64,000 bases of DNA from Trebouxia sp. TZW2008 (Eukaryota > Chlorophyta > Trebouxiophyceae > Trebouxiales > Trebouxiaceae), in NCBI GenBank assembly GCA_002118135.1, contig BDIU01000126.1, positions 248,001 through 312,000 of the forward strand. The letters run 5' to 3'. Below the pieces are notes generated by a model. That model worked only from the letters and a program-made list of their open reading frames with translations. It was not told where the DNA came from and did no database searches. Below, piece by piece: positions 31,139 to 47,321 of the stretch (the stretch's first letter is position 1; every line of letters starts with the position of its first letter). The position numbers were made by a program, and so were the translations under genes.

Positions 31139-34100
31139 ATGGCTGCTTTCGGATCGACGATGTTTGCCAACTCCGTGCACGGTGCCAAAACCTTTGAGCA
31201 CACCTGCCCAGTGGGAGCTGTGAACAGCAGGCAGATCAGTGGGCTGCGAGCAAGCACGAGCTCTGCTGGTCACTTTGCCGGCCAGCGTGTGGTCTCGCAA
31301 CCCCGGAAATGCAAAGCCAGCCGCAACTCATCAGCTATGATGGTTCGCGCCATCAAGGATGGAGCGACGCTCGATCGACCTCTGCGAGTTGCTGTTGTGG
31401 GTGGTGGTCCATCTGGAGCTTGCACTGCTGACACTCTGGCCAAAGCAGGCATCGAAACCTATCTGCTGGAGCGCAAGATGGACAACTGCAAAGTAAGCCG
31501 CTTATTGCACTCCCTTGCCTTTGCCCAACGTATACGTTTGCACGCTGTTCACACGTGCTGTTTGCAGCAACATCGACTCAATAGTGTGTTTGTATCGCAG
31601 CCTTGCGGAGGCGCCATCCCCTTGTGTATGATCGATGAATTCGATCTTCCAGCAGACATCATCGATCGGAAAGTCACCAAGATGAAGATGATCTCCCCTA
31701 GCAACCGTGAAGTCGATGTGGGCAAGACTCTTAGCGAGACCGAATACATTGGTATGTGCCGAAGAGAGGTGCTAGACAACTTCTTGAGGCAGCGAGCCAA
31801 AAAGAACGGCGCCAAGGTCATCAACAGTCTGTTCATGAAGTTTGAAAGGCCACAGGGTGAGGAGGGTCCATACAAGCTGCACTTCAACAACTATGACCAG
31901 GGCGGCAAAGTTGGCAAGCCTGACAGCATTGAGGTCAGCCTTCACATCACCTGCATTGCTCAGCATGCTTGCACTTGCACGTTGCTCGTGCATTTGACCC
32001 ACTTGGTGTGCAGAGATGCACGCAGAGCTGTTCACGCTTCACTCCTTGTGCACTATCTCCTTACTTGTGCATGTTGACACAAGCAGTGTGCAAAGATGCA
32101 TGCAGAGCTGAGCTTGTTGTTCTCGTGCGTGTTGCAGCTGAGTGTCTAGGCTTGCAGACTTGCATATTCCTCGTGCACGTCAATACAAGCATTGAATGTA
32201 CATGCAAAGTCAAGCTTGCTCGCCATGCGGACTGCAGTTGACATCAAGGCTTGCAGCATGGCACGTTGAGTATGCATGTTGACAGTGTGCAAACACACAA
32301 GCAAAGTCAAGTTTGCTCCCCCATACATCGTACAGCTGAGCATCCAGGCTTGCAACCCTGCTTTTGCAAATATCATCAATTGATGTTCACAACAACCTGT
32401 GCATGCTCTGTAGGTAGATGCAGTCATTGGTGCTGATGGCGCCAACAGCAGGGTAGCTAAGGAAATTGATGCTGGCGAGTATGACTACGCCATCGCCTTC
32501 CAAGAACGAATCCGCATTCCTGACGAGAAAATGGACTACTACAAGGACCTGGCAGAGATGTATGTTGGTGACGATGTATCACCAGACTTCTATGGCTGGG
32601 TGTTCCCCAAATACGACCACGTGGCTGTTGGAACTGGCACCGTTGTCAACAAGACTGCCATCAAGCAGTATCAGCAAGCGACCAGGGACAGATCCAAGGT
32701 ACGTAGCATGTCCAAAACCAAGCATGTTCAAAACTTACTACGTACTTACGCTAGACTGTTGTCAACAGGGGATAGATGGAAGGTATGCAGCAATTCAAAA
32801 TCCATGGCTTTGATAGCTTCGCTATTAGACTGCAGCTTCACAGAAGAGGCCTTCCTTCTTTGCAAAGCATGCACACACTGTAATGATAGCTGCTAGTGGA
32901 TCACAGCATAAGAATGCCTGCAGAGTTTGTTGTCATGGATGCATTCTTTTCATTGGCTGCTTTGTAGGAGCACGTCTGCCCACATTTGCATTGGATTTTG
33001 TTGAGAAGCCACTCGTTCTGCAGCTTTCAGCCCTGATTATGGAGGGTTGCCGTTGAGAGCCCATCTGCACTGTGTTGCCACACAGCAAAAAGAGCCATGA
33101 ATCTTGACACAGCCGATGGTCACAGCACATTTATAGCATGGCTTGCGTTGAGCGTGCAGCTGTCAGTACAAAACTGCAACAGCTGATCAACATCAACACT
33201 GTCCATGGCTGCAATATGCGGCCTGCAGGGTAGCAGTCTTTGAGCGACAGGGCGCGCTGTAGCACCTTCATCCATAATCTGCTAGATTGTAGTATCAGCA
33301 GCTTTGCATGGAAGTGTGCACAGCTATGCTTGTAGCACTGGCTTGCTTGCCCTGCTGTATGGCTGTGGCATTCATTCATTCGTTGTGTACTAAAATCGTC
33401 GGTGCCAATTGGCAATTGACCATTCTGCATACCTCTTGAAGCAAAGGAGAGTAGACCAGAATTGAGTGGGGTAGCTAGAACATTGCAAAAGCAGTCCAGG
33501 CTCATTGTCACAAAGGCATTGGCAGAGCACATATGCACATTGCTGTCAATCAGCCAGTCATGTATGGCGCTTTGTTACAGACGCCTGAGCTGCGCAAGTT
33601 TGAGCCCAACTGCATCTTGAGGTTGGCTGTGCAGCCCAATCTGCTCTGTTAGCCTTCTTCAGGGTCACACAGGCATCCTCTTGGGCCTGGTCTGGTCTTG
33701 AAGCGTGCTTCCAACAGAAGGCTACGGCAACCTCAACCACATCTCTACGCCAGCATATTGCAGCCATTGTTGTGCTGGCCGCCCAAATGCCATGCGCTGA
33801 CCCCCCAAATGCCATGCGCTGACTGCCTGCTCAACTGCAAGCCATGCTGGCAATTACAAGCCATGGTGGCAGTTGCATTGCAGTCAGTGGATGGCACTTG
33901 ACTTTCAGCACCGATCCTGTAGCATGTATCAAGGCTGTGTGGCATGCATTTCCCACATATGGAAGTTGCTCTTCAATATCAGCCAACACCAGCATCAAAG
34001 CAGACAAAGTTGTGAGCAGTCAACAACAGTCAAAGCAAGGAGGGTGCTGATGTAGCTGATGTGGCATGCAGGACAAGACAGCAGGGGGCAAGATTATTCG

Positions 34101-35339
34101 GGTGGAGGCCCACCCCATCCCTGAGCACCCCCGCCCCCACCGCTGCAAGGGGCGCGTCACCCTGGTGGGAGATGCTGCTGGCTATGTCACCAAGTGCTCT
34201 GGCGAAGGCATCTACTTCGCTGCCAAGTCGGGCCGCATGGCTGCTGAGGCCATTGTCGAAGGCTCACGCCAGGTGTGTATTGGTGTGATACTGTAGTCAC
34301 GACACTGTAGTATCAACAAATTGCTATGACAACTACACTGACAATAATTATAGTGATGGAACACACAACCAAGCACAAGTGCTGATGATACATTGCCCAA
34401 CTTCTGTCTTCCCAGTCCTGGGTGTGTAGCAGCATGCAAAACAGAACATGATACTCATTGAGCACAATATCAACACAATTTGAATGTAGCTTTCCCTGGA
34501 CTTTTACTCATTGCCGTGCGACTCACTTGCTATGAGAGGCTGGTCGGGACTCAGTCTTCTCGCTCCCATGTTCAGCAACATGTCTTTTTCATCGTCGCTC
34601 AGGGCGACGTCAGCATATGACAATTGTGCAAAAGTTGCTGTCAGCCTTTTGTCTCATGTAACCCCTCATGCTGATGTTTCACCATGCAGGGCAAGGTCAT
34701 GATTGGTGAAGATGACCTGCGGAAGTACTTAGACAAGTTTGACAAGAAGTACTGGGCCACATACAAGGTCCTGGACATCCTACAGAAGGTCTTCTACAGG
34801 TATGCACCACCTCTGCATGCAGGCATTCATATACCTGTCGTGCACATGGCCTGTGCATGAGGGGCTCCTGGTATCTTTGTTTGGGTCCTCTGTTTGCACG
34901 TCTCCATGCTGCGCTGCAATTTTGTAGGCAGCACTTTGGCATTGCTGTGTCTGATGTGCCTGTTTTGTTAAAATCTGCACGTTTGTAAAGTGACAAGTGA
35001 GTTGTAAGTAAAATGGGAGCGCAGAAAGTCTGCTCATGCTAGATTGAGGTTCCACATCACTGTATGATCAATGAAAGTCTGTGCATGTCTTGACACCGCT
35101 TGTGTGTTTTGTCCAGGTCCAACCCAGCCAGAGAAGCCTTCGTGGAGATGTGTGAGTCGGACTATGTCCAGAAGATGACATTTGACTCATACTTGTACAA
35201 AACAGTTGTGCCTGGCAACCCCCTAGATGACGCCAAGCTTCTGATCCAAACAGTAGGCAGTCTGCTCAGAGGCAATGCCTTGAGACAAGGCGCCAAGAGT
35301 GTCAGCTTTGGAAACAGGCAGGAAAAGGTCGTAGCATAA
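31139..35339 (+). CDS. CHLP: Geranylgeranyl diphosphate reductase, chloroplast
   Basis: Six exons chain in phase to 501 residues: 31139..31492, 31601..31933, 32414..32698, 34072..34272, 34690..34799, 35117..35339. The first ~75 residues are Ser/Ala/Arg-rich with few acids, a plastid transit peptide. Then come the FAD-binding RVAVVGGGPSGA, CKPCGGAIPLC-type loop across exons 1-2, KMKMISPSN, YIGMCRREVLD, GDAAGYVTKCSGEGIYFAAK, and a C-terminal TYKVLDILQKVFYR. This matches plant and algal CHLP (ChlP/GGR) end to end. The enzyme reduces geranylgeranyl groups to phytyl groups with NADPH, for chlorophyll a, tocopherol and phylloquinone, at thylakoid or envelope membranes. The long intron 3 (1373 bp) has no other gene. 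It is convergent with GAPDH. Confidence 0.98.
32699..34071. other. CHLP intron 3, no gene seen
   Basis: 1373 bp between CHLP exons. Open frames are short on both strands, and I found no exon copies or mobile-element coding sequence. It appears to be plain intron. Confidence 0.5.
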
Positions 35340-36482
35340 GTCCAAGTGACTTGTCAGCAAAGACCAGAGAAAAGGCAGAGCCCATGTGGCATGGCTAATT
35401 GATTTTGCAGCAACAAGTTTCAGGCAGGAGAGTTGTGTGTTTCCTGCAGCAAGCTGCACCCAGTTTTAGCATCAACTTGCAGTTGACAACATGCTTGCGC
35501 TTTGCGCATTATCAGATAGGAACCTAAACTTGTTGAGAACATCAGTCTGCCTGCTTGGTACACTTGTCAGCAGCGGCTGAGTCTTTGCTGTCTCTGTAGT
35601 TTAGTTGGCAATATACAGTCCTGTATTGGGGTTGCCCCTACAAGTTTTCTCAGTCAATCTTGCTTTTGTTGCCCTGGTCTTCAACACATGCAGGCACAAG
35701 CAGCACAAGCTGCTTTAATTTCGTGGCTTTGAAGATCTCTGTACATGCTTGACGTTGGCCATTTGACATTCTGGAATTGAAACTATACAGTTCTGCAATA
35801 AGACAGTCGCACCTGCAGCTGCGCGAAATTATGCACCACTCTTGTCGGCACATCTAGCACTTCGCACGATGTCTAATCTGGACAGAACAATTGACCTCGA
35901 CCATCTTAACACTATGCTCTACATCATACTACATAGCAGGCTTGCATGCATTGTATCCAACAACATGTGCACTCACCAGGTCATCTGCAGGCCTTGCTGG
36001 CATTGACGCACCCACTGCAAGTTGTTGTGGCATTCGTTGGAGCCATCAGTGCCGTACGCAACTTGAGGTACTGGCCACACGCACTGTCAGCCGTAAAAAG
36101 ACCTTCCTGGACCATTGAGCGAACAAGTAACACACCATGCACATGCTGCGCAAATGTTATATCCAACTGTTCATTCTTGAGTGCTGCGTGACTGGCACAT
36201 TTGCAGCCTGAGTTATAGTATACATGTATCATGAAGCACTGCCCAGGCTACACACATCTGGGTCACTCAAGCACACAGCTGCCAAGCATACTTTATGACA
36301 ATGCCTGAGCATCTTTGTTGCTAATAACACACCATGACACACACATAGTCAGCTCACCCAAGCATTGCATTTATGCACTTAGTATTCATTTGACTTCCAG
36401 GCTAGTGCTGCTGCTTCAGCAAGTACTCAGTACAGGAATCTGGTTTGAGATTGCCAGGCAGATCTGATGTCCTGATTCTTGA
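35340..36482. other. Convergent CHLP/GAPDH intergenic region
   Basis: 1.1 kb between two stop codons facing each other, expected to hold both 3' UTRs. I see no gene or clear structured RNA. Confidence 0.55.
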
Positions 36483-40515
<4,033 letters not shown>

Positions 40516-40734
40516 GATGCTTGATGGATCTGATGTCACCGGTGTTTGATGTGCACGCAGAGAGCTGATTGAGGCGCAAAGCCGGTGCCGCTGCTGCTGT
40601 TACGTCTTCTGCTTGAACGGTTCGTAGTTCCTTGGCGAATTGCCTTTGCCAAAAAAAGTTTAATCGGCTCTCGATCGTCTGCAACGGACCAAAAATTTGC
40701 CTTGGGAATCTGCAGATTTGCCAACAATAGTGAC
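40516..40734. promoter_or_regulatory. Divergent GAPDH/unknown-gene promoter region
   Basis: 219 bp between two start codons. Compact divergent arrangement, no clear TATA box. Confidence 0.5.
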
Positions 40735-41170
40735 ATGGCATCTCTTCTGCCCTCTCTGGATAAAATGCTTTTGCAACAGTATGCACATCGTGCATTACAG
40801 GGCAACGGCGCGCACGCCCAGAGCCTTTGCATGCAGCTTGATTTCGACCTGTTGCCGGTAAGTGTTGTCAATTTCAAGTAGTCAATGATATCGAGATCGA
40901 TCTAAAGGCTTTGTCGCATGTCGTGAGCTTTCATGTGCGCAGACAGCTTTGATTGCAAGGTTGGCAGCAAGTTTCAGACAATATCATGAAACAATTTTGT
41001 CAGTACCGGTGGTCTTGGGTCTAAACGATGTCAGAATGCCAGAAAAGGTACAACAATCAGCCTGTCTGACTTGGGCCTTGCTTTTGTGTCAGCAGAACAA
41101 TTGCAATGAGCTCAGCCTTCGCATCTTCACTGCCTGGCCGCATTCCACAAATTTGTCTTGCAAAAGATGA
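40735..41170 (+). CDS. Unrecognised small protein
   Basis: Two exons are well supported: 40735..40857 and 40943..41047, joined in phase 0 with GTAAGT and AG borders. They encode about 76 residues without a signal peptide or membrane segment (MASLLPSLDKMLLQQYAHRA at the start, VPVVLGLNDVRMPEK at the end of exon 2). I do not recognise the family. The third exon is uncertain. An in-phase continuation from 41093 ends at 41170. Another frame gives a more protein-like end (RIPQICLAKDEIPLRY, stop near 41222) but does not match the phase. A different acceptor opens a third, longer frame to about 41315. The gene is divergent from GAPDH and just upstream of the MYND-RING gene. Confidence 0.5.
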
Positions 41171-41384
41171 GATTCCATTGCGCTACAAACAAAATCTTGA
41201 ACAACAGATGGCTTCGGAGCTTCTCCAGGCATGATCAAGTCTCGGCACATAGCATTCCAAGTTGCGTTGACGCCGCGTCTAGTGGCCGTCCATTAGCGTG
41301 TCTTTGTCGGGATTAAACATTTCCAGCGACGAGCAGCTGCCCGAAGCGTCGCACCAGGCGCCTGACCCGGAGCCACTGCTGCCC

Positions 41385-44300
41385 ATGAGGTCCTTGCCCG
41401 ACATCCCGGGCGTCCAGACACACGCCCTACCTGACCAGAACTGGACGGTCGATCACGCTTTGTGGGTTCAGGCAGGAGTAGTCTAGAATCTGCGAAACAT
41501 CGGATACAGGGGATGCAGCAGCACTGAGTGAACTTGCTTGCTCTTACGAACTCAGGCCACAGTCGCGACTGCACATGGAGTTGCTTGGGGTCGAGACAAA
41601 GACCAAGGCGCAAACCAGCCTACGTGGTCAAGATGCGCTGCATGCGCCTCATCCCTGTCGCAGTCAGACGCAAACACACGGTGCTCACAGTGTAAAAAGG
41701 TACGCTGGCACATTCGAGCTGTGCAAGCCAGCAACCGATTCCATTAGAGATCCTGATGACTATGTGCAGGTGTCTTTCTGCAACAAGACGTGTCAAAAGA
41801 CAGCTTTCCCCGTCCACAAGCACCACTGCCTGACTCTCAAGGATCAACAGGTGTCCAGATATGTACAGGTCAGCAGCACCACTGCAATTTCAAACGCCCC
41901 CAATGCAGTTGCAAAGCCTTGCAATATCTAGCACATGCAAGTGAACTGCATGCCTCAAGCAGGGAGAATCATGAGCAACTGCAAGCAGTCTGGTGCTGTG
42001 TGCTATGAAGCATCCTCCTGCATGAGCCTAGCTGGACTTGTCTAACACCTGACTTTTATGAATGACTGCAATGAAGCTACTTTTAAGTGAAGCCTGAGCC
42101 TTTCCATGGGCTACAGCTCAGTTTGCATCTGTAGGCACAAATTATGGCAGCAGTGTCAGTACCTGGCAACTCATCCAATCCACCATTCCCTCCGCACTTA
42201 AATCCGCTATTTAGGGCTGTTGAAACTGAATCTGACAGCAGAGATACAGAGCTTCTGAGTGCCTATGCCAACTTGGGCATTGCCAGATACTTCATGCATC
42301 ATGGCGAAATTCTAACAGTAAGCTCACTTGTGGCTCTGCATCACAGTATAGGGGTCCCTCCACTGATCTTGCGCCTGCTTCCCTGCACATACAGCAGTCA
42401 TTGTTGATGGTTTTGAGCATATTTGTGTATGCTACAGCAGTTGTAGTACCACATGTGAAGGGCTTAGCAAGCACTGCAAGCAGTTCATCTTTTGCTCACA
42501 TATGCAGTATATACACAATGCAAGCCAATTTGATTCATGTTGACCAAGAGAATTTTCCAGACGTTGAGCAGCAAAACATTATTTGTTGAACACTCTTATG
42601 TGAAAACTTCAATCAGCTCACCAATCTGGTTATGTGATACATATAATTCTGTACACGCAAAGAGCGCCAATTTGCCTGATGCCACCCATGCAATCTGCAG
42701 ATTGCCTGCACACAAACAATCTACACAGCTGAATAAGCAGCAAGATAGTCTACAGACCTCGAAAGAACGCGCGCAGACATTTGGTCCATGGACTCTACAT
42801 GTATGAAATGATTGACTGTCTTCTTGTCACTGAGCGCAATGCATGACATCTCCTCACACCGTTTAAAGCATTGTTCTGAGCATTTTGTGCTGTAGGCTTG
42901 GGACTATCTGGAAGCTGCTGCCGAACAGGGTGGAGAATGCAAGTGCTGGGGTGTTCAGAGCGAAGCCCTTCTGTGTGAGTGCCCCTGATTTGCTGCCTTT
43001 CTTGTCAAGTGTGCTGATTGCTGCCTCACATACAATCATCATGCAATCATGTCGACCATGCACTACATCTTACATCTCTGCAGTGTAATTTTCCCATTAT
43101 GGTTGCCCTTTGACTATATGGTGTTGTGCTCCGAGCTTCATTGTTGCTGTGTTGCAGTTCAGCAGAAGGTATGACGCCACACGATGCCCCTTGAACAGAT
43201 CCAATGAGTCATGCACTACACTTTCTGTTTCTACAGTCTGCTGTTCTCGTTCGCATTCCCCCTTTGTTATGTATTGATGCGCTTTGAGCCTCTTTGCCGC
43301 TGTGTTGCAGATCAGGTGAAGGTATGTCGCCACATGATGCCTCCTGACCAGATCACGACAACTATGCTGGAGTGCTGCAAGGATGCAGTGCGGCTGGCAG
43401 CCAGGCACAAAGATCTGAATTTGCAAGCGCAAGCCAGCCATGCTCTCAGTGGACTAGAAGCCTTGTTCAGTCCTGCAGAGTGAGTCTATGTGCCTACTTG
43501 CTTTGGCGACCAGAGTCTTTTTAGTCTTGCAAAAGCAGTCTTTCTCCCTGTTTGCTTTGAGTGGAATACATGATCTGTTCAGTCCTGCAGACTAAGTCTG
43601 TTTGCCTTTTTGCTTGAAGTAGGCTACAAGCTATATTCAGCCCTGCAGCTTGAATCTCTCTGTCCGATTGCTTTGAGTGGACTGGAGGCTCTGTCCAGTC
43701 CTACAGAGCAAGTGTATCTGCCCCTGAATGGGCAGACATGCAAAGAACTATTTTGTCTGACACCACATGCACCATGCGCCCTGCAACTTTACTCAAGACA
43801 AGCAAACTATACAGCTCTAACAAGCAAGATCTGACTCAAGCACCCTACACACTGGTACCAGCTGGCCTATGTTTCTGTGCGGCTGACAAGAGCTTTGCAT
43901 AGTTAAGGTCATGACTTGCACAGAGCTGTTGCTGAATCAGTCAGCGCCAAGTGTTGGCTTTGCTAAGCTGGGGCGTTCATCAGGGAGCTACTCTCAATGA
44001 ATTTGGCTCCCAGGACACCCTGTGTGACAAGCTTCGTTGAATATCTCCTGTACCAGTGTTCATGAATTAAGCTTCATCAGTCAAACTTGCAGTGCTGCTG
44101 CAGCTGTACCTTCTCAAAGCTGTCAACAGTCTTACTGTTGTGGTATGCCTTGACTGGTCCTGCTGTTTCATGTCTTTGTGCAAGGGCAACAACCCATCTT
44201 GATTGGCTTCGACTGCATACCACTTGAGTGTCAAGCTTGGCATCCTGCCATCCTAATAGAGGCTTCAAACAGCATGCCAAACAACCAGTAAGTGCTTGGC

Positions 44301-45786
44301 TTGTGATGCAGTGGCCTGAAGCAAGGTGAGGAAAGCAAAGAGAGATGTGGATCAGTCTCTTAATAGCAGCCTGGATCTGTTGTAATGGCAGTGCCCAGTT
44401 TGTCAATCTTAAAGGATGCAGCACTGGACATGTGCTAGAAAGCTGATCAAGCTGTTCACCCACATTTGAAAACAGGAGCGAACGGCACGCAAAGCAAAAG
44501 TCAAGTGCGCTGTGTGTGATGCAGTGGGCTGAAGCGGGTAGAAGAGAGCAGGGAGATGTGGAGCAGCCTCATGAAAGCAGCCTGGATCTGGTGTGATGGC
44601 AATGCCAAGGACACAGGACTGAACACATGTGCACGCAATCTGATCAAGCTCCTGATCAACATGGCTGGGATGTACACCTTCCTAGGCCGAACTCGAGAGT
44701 CTGAGTTGGTTCTGTGGGAGGCTTTGCAGGTGCACTCTCACCGTCTTGTGCAGCTGTTCTGTCCATGAAGCCCAAAGCTTTATCGTTATGCGTCAACTTC
44801 AGCAGAAGTTGTGTTGGAGCAGGCTTCATGCAGGCCTTGTGCAAATGTGCAACTCGATGTCTCCTGCGATCATGTTGCCTTAGTCATGCAAAAGCATGTT
44901 CAAGCTGCTGTGTGCTCAATGGGCTCTTTTGCCATGCTTCTGCTATAGGCAGGTCAAGCAGCAGCATGGCAAACTGCTTGCTGCTCTGTTGAGGTGTGTG
45001 TCTTGCACAACTGCAATAACATGGCAAATGTATGAACCACCTGTGACCTGATCTTGAGATTGCTCTTGCTTTTGTGCCTCTCCAGCCGCAAGCCTTGCTG
45101 CAGTCCTGCTGTTTACTTCAGTTCTGTGCGCCACATCAAGCCTTACAAGCGCAATGTGTTGCTGCAGTATAAGCACCTTGACTCAGATCTGCTGACAGAG
45201 TTTGACATCTTCTTGGCACTAGCTAACAACCTGCAGACCACTACAGCTTTTCAGCCGCACCAAGTCTTACACGTGTAATGTGTTGCTGCAGTATAAGCAT
45301 CTTGACTGAGATCTACTTGACAGAGTCTAATACCCTCTTGGCACTAGCAAACAATCTGCAGCCCACTTCAGCTTGATCTGCAGCATCAAACTTTATGAGT
45401 GCTATGTGTTGCTGCAGTATAAGCACCTTGACTCAGACCTGCTGACAGAGTTTGACATCCTCTTGGCACTAGCAAACAACCTGGAACTGCATGAGGAGAG
45501 CACAAAGGGGCCAGACATACAGGGTCTCAGGGACAGGGCAGCAGTGTACCGTGAACACCTGAGTACTGCTATGGGCGTAATGGGTCGCAGTGTACCTACA
45601 GAATGTGCTGTGTGTCTGGAGACAATTGATGTCAAACAGCCCACACAGGTTCCTGGGGGTTACAAGGGAAGATTGGTGGTACTACCGTGCTGCCATGTGT
45701 TTCATCATGGCTGTGCTATGGAGTGGAACAAAGCCCATACTGATTGCCCAACCTGCAGAACTCCTTTTGTACCATTCAATTCGTGA
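41385..45786 (+). CDS. MYND zinc finger plus RING-H2 finger protein
   Basis: The exon chain 41385..41477, 41556..41699, 41770..41850, 42135..42317, 42896..42974, 43311..43479, 44525..44729, 45418..45786 fits in phase to 440 residues. The first exon's start and donor are tentative. Residues about 60-100 form a MYND finger split over exons 2-3 (RCAACASS, CSQCKK, FCNKTCQ, HKHHC). The middle is helical with TPR-like character (LINMAGMYTFLGRTRESEL). Residues 381-434 are a RING-H2 finger (ECAVCLETID, LPCCHVFHHGCAMEW, CPTCR). A RING of this type suggests E3 ubiquitin ligase activity, and MYND fingers bind proline-rich peptides; both are inferences from family. A possible extra mini-exon at 44957-45000 (VKQQHGKLLAALLR) would need a further exon to restore phase. 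Confidence 0.75.
43125..43205 (+). repeat. Acceptor-side copy of MYND-RING exon 6
   Basis: TTGTTGCTGTGTTGCAGTTC and about 45 further nt repeat the intron end and start of the exon at 43311 (TTTGCCGCTGTGTTGCAGAT, then AAGGTATGTCGCCACATGAT). Confidence 0.85.
43540..43720 (+). repeat. Three donor-side copies of MYND-RING exon 6
   Basis: Three decayed repeats of CTCAGTGGACTAGAAGCCTT-GTTCAGTCCTGCAGA are at about 43553-43600, 43615-43655 and 43665-43712. The originals' GTGAGT donor has become CTAAGT, CTTGAA and GCAAGT. Confidence 0.8.
44300..44400 (+). repeat. Acceptor-side copy of MYND-RING exon 7
   Basis: GTGATGCAGTGGCCTGAAGC and about 60 nt more match the start of the exon at 44525 (GATGCAGTGGGCTGAAGCGG to CAGCCTGGATCTG), with stops in the copy. 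Confidence 0.85.
45140..45365 (+). repeat. Two acceptor-side copies of MYND-RING exon 8
   Basis: AATGTGTTGCTGCAGTATAAGC and 70-80 further nt occur at about 45151-45240 and 45277-45365, and the real acceptor is at 45417. Period about 130 bp. The first copy is still open in frame; the second has a stop (GACTGAGATCTA). Confidence 0.9.
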
Positions 45787-45810
45787 ACTCAGCTCACTTG
45801 ACAAACTCTC

Positions 45811-46035
45811 ATGTACCTCAACACTGCAATGGGCGCTATGGGTCGCAGTGAAGCAACAGGGTGTGCTGTGAGTGTAGACACGACTGACGTAAAAAAGCCA
45901 AGACAGGTTGCAGGCGCTTTCAAGGGCAGACTGGTGGTGCTTTGTGTGTTTCATCATGGTTGCGCTATGGAGTGGAACAAAGCCCATACTGATTGCCCAA
46001 CTTGCAGGTCTCCTTTTGTACCATTCAACTCTTGA
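45811..46035 (+). pseudogene. Decayed tandem copy of the RING-encoding last exon
   Basis: Starts just after the real stop (45786) and repeats the end of exon 8 for 225 nt, down to the same terminal Pro-Phe-Asn-Ser-stop. The RING is broken: the second Cys of the first pair is Ser (GCAVSVD), and the LPCCH segment is deleted to LCVFHH, losing zinc ligands. Third-position and coding changes suggest it is free of constraint. It probably lies in the 3' UTR or just beyond. Confidence 0.88.
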
Positions 46036-47321
46036 AATGCTGCACTTGTGATCTTCACAGTTACAGAGTGAAATGTCGTCGGTCTGGTTTTCCCTTATTA
46101 TGCACTGTGTTGTGTTCTGTACAGCGTGTTGTTCCAGCTATTGAGTGCTGTAGGGCACTGTATTGTGTTGAAATGCAGCATGGGTTGCAACTCAGAAAAA
46201 AGTCTCTGCGGGTGGCAGTTTTGTGAGTGTCCAGCAGGTTGTGTCCATGTTTTGCTTGCTCGCAGTCAGCATAAGGATTGGGCTGTTGTTGCAGTGCAGC
46301 AGAAGTATGCCTGAGTCACTGTAGTACTTTACTAATGTAACACAGTGTAGTGCTTCCTACAAGCTTTGATTTCTGCAAGCAGTATGATGCTTGTTTTCAG
46401 GCTTCTGAGCTGCGCTACTGATCTTGACGGCTTTTTGGGTATCTGCTGTATGTCGACATGTTGAGAGCCAACTGCATGTTGCTAATGAGAGTCTCTGGTC
46501 AATTCAGGCAAGTTGTTGGTGCTCTGGACACTTCATGATTGGTACTGCAATGGAAACAGCCCAGCTTTACAATCCTGTCCACTTAGTGGTTATGAGTGCT
46601 GTGCTGCACTCAGCTTATGCAAGACAGCTTTTGCACATGGCAATTGTATATGATTCATGATCAGGCAACACCGTCTGGCACACGTCCAAATGACTGAGCA
46701 GAGAACATTGAGTACAGATTTCATCCAGCTACTTGAAGCGTGTGCTGGCGTCTTTACTTGTGCATACTATGAAGTGAAAACGAGTCAGAGCTCAGTCATG
46801 CAGTTGCTGCTGCTAGAGACTAAAATTTGTATATTACACATGCCATGTGGCAAAGTTGCAACTGTGCCATAATCAAGTGTGATGTGCTGTTGCCACCAGA
46901 GCACGAGTTCATTGAACATAGCTTGTCGGAATCTGATCTGAGAATGACAACACCATACGAATACACTGCAGACACAGAGAGTCCAGAAGCAAAAATGAGG
47001 CTTTAAGCAGGATTCGTAACTGACAAGTGACCTAAGCAAGGGACTGTACTTCTATAGTCATCATCTTCAGCGCCTCAAGTGTTCAATACCTACAGTGTTG
47101 CAACAAACCAGCATAACAAGTAATAGATCTGCATTTATTACATACTACAATACCTCAGACCTTGATATTATCAGCAGACTGCTGAATACTGCTTACCATC
47201 AAGGCATACACAGGCTGAATACAATCCAAGTTTCTTGACATGAAACAAAGTGATTAGCTCCTGAACAGGATCCCCTCACTGTAAGCTCAAGGCCGCAGCC
47301 TGCTAACATACACAATCATGA
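46036..47321. other. Convergent intergenic region, no gene seen
   Basis: 1.3 kb between the broken RING copy and the methyltransferase stop on the other strand. Only short open frames without motifs are present. Confidence 0.55.

Noticed and set aside
32780..33900. Short frames in CHLP intron 3, searched for a nested gene
   Set aside because: None carries a motif or a consistent exon chain.
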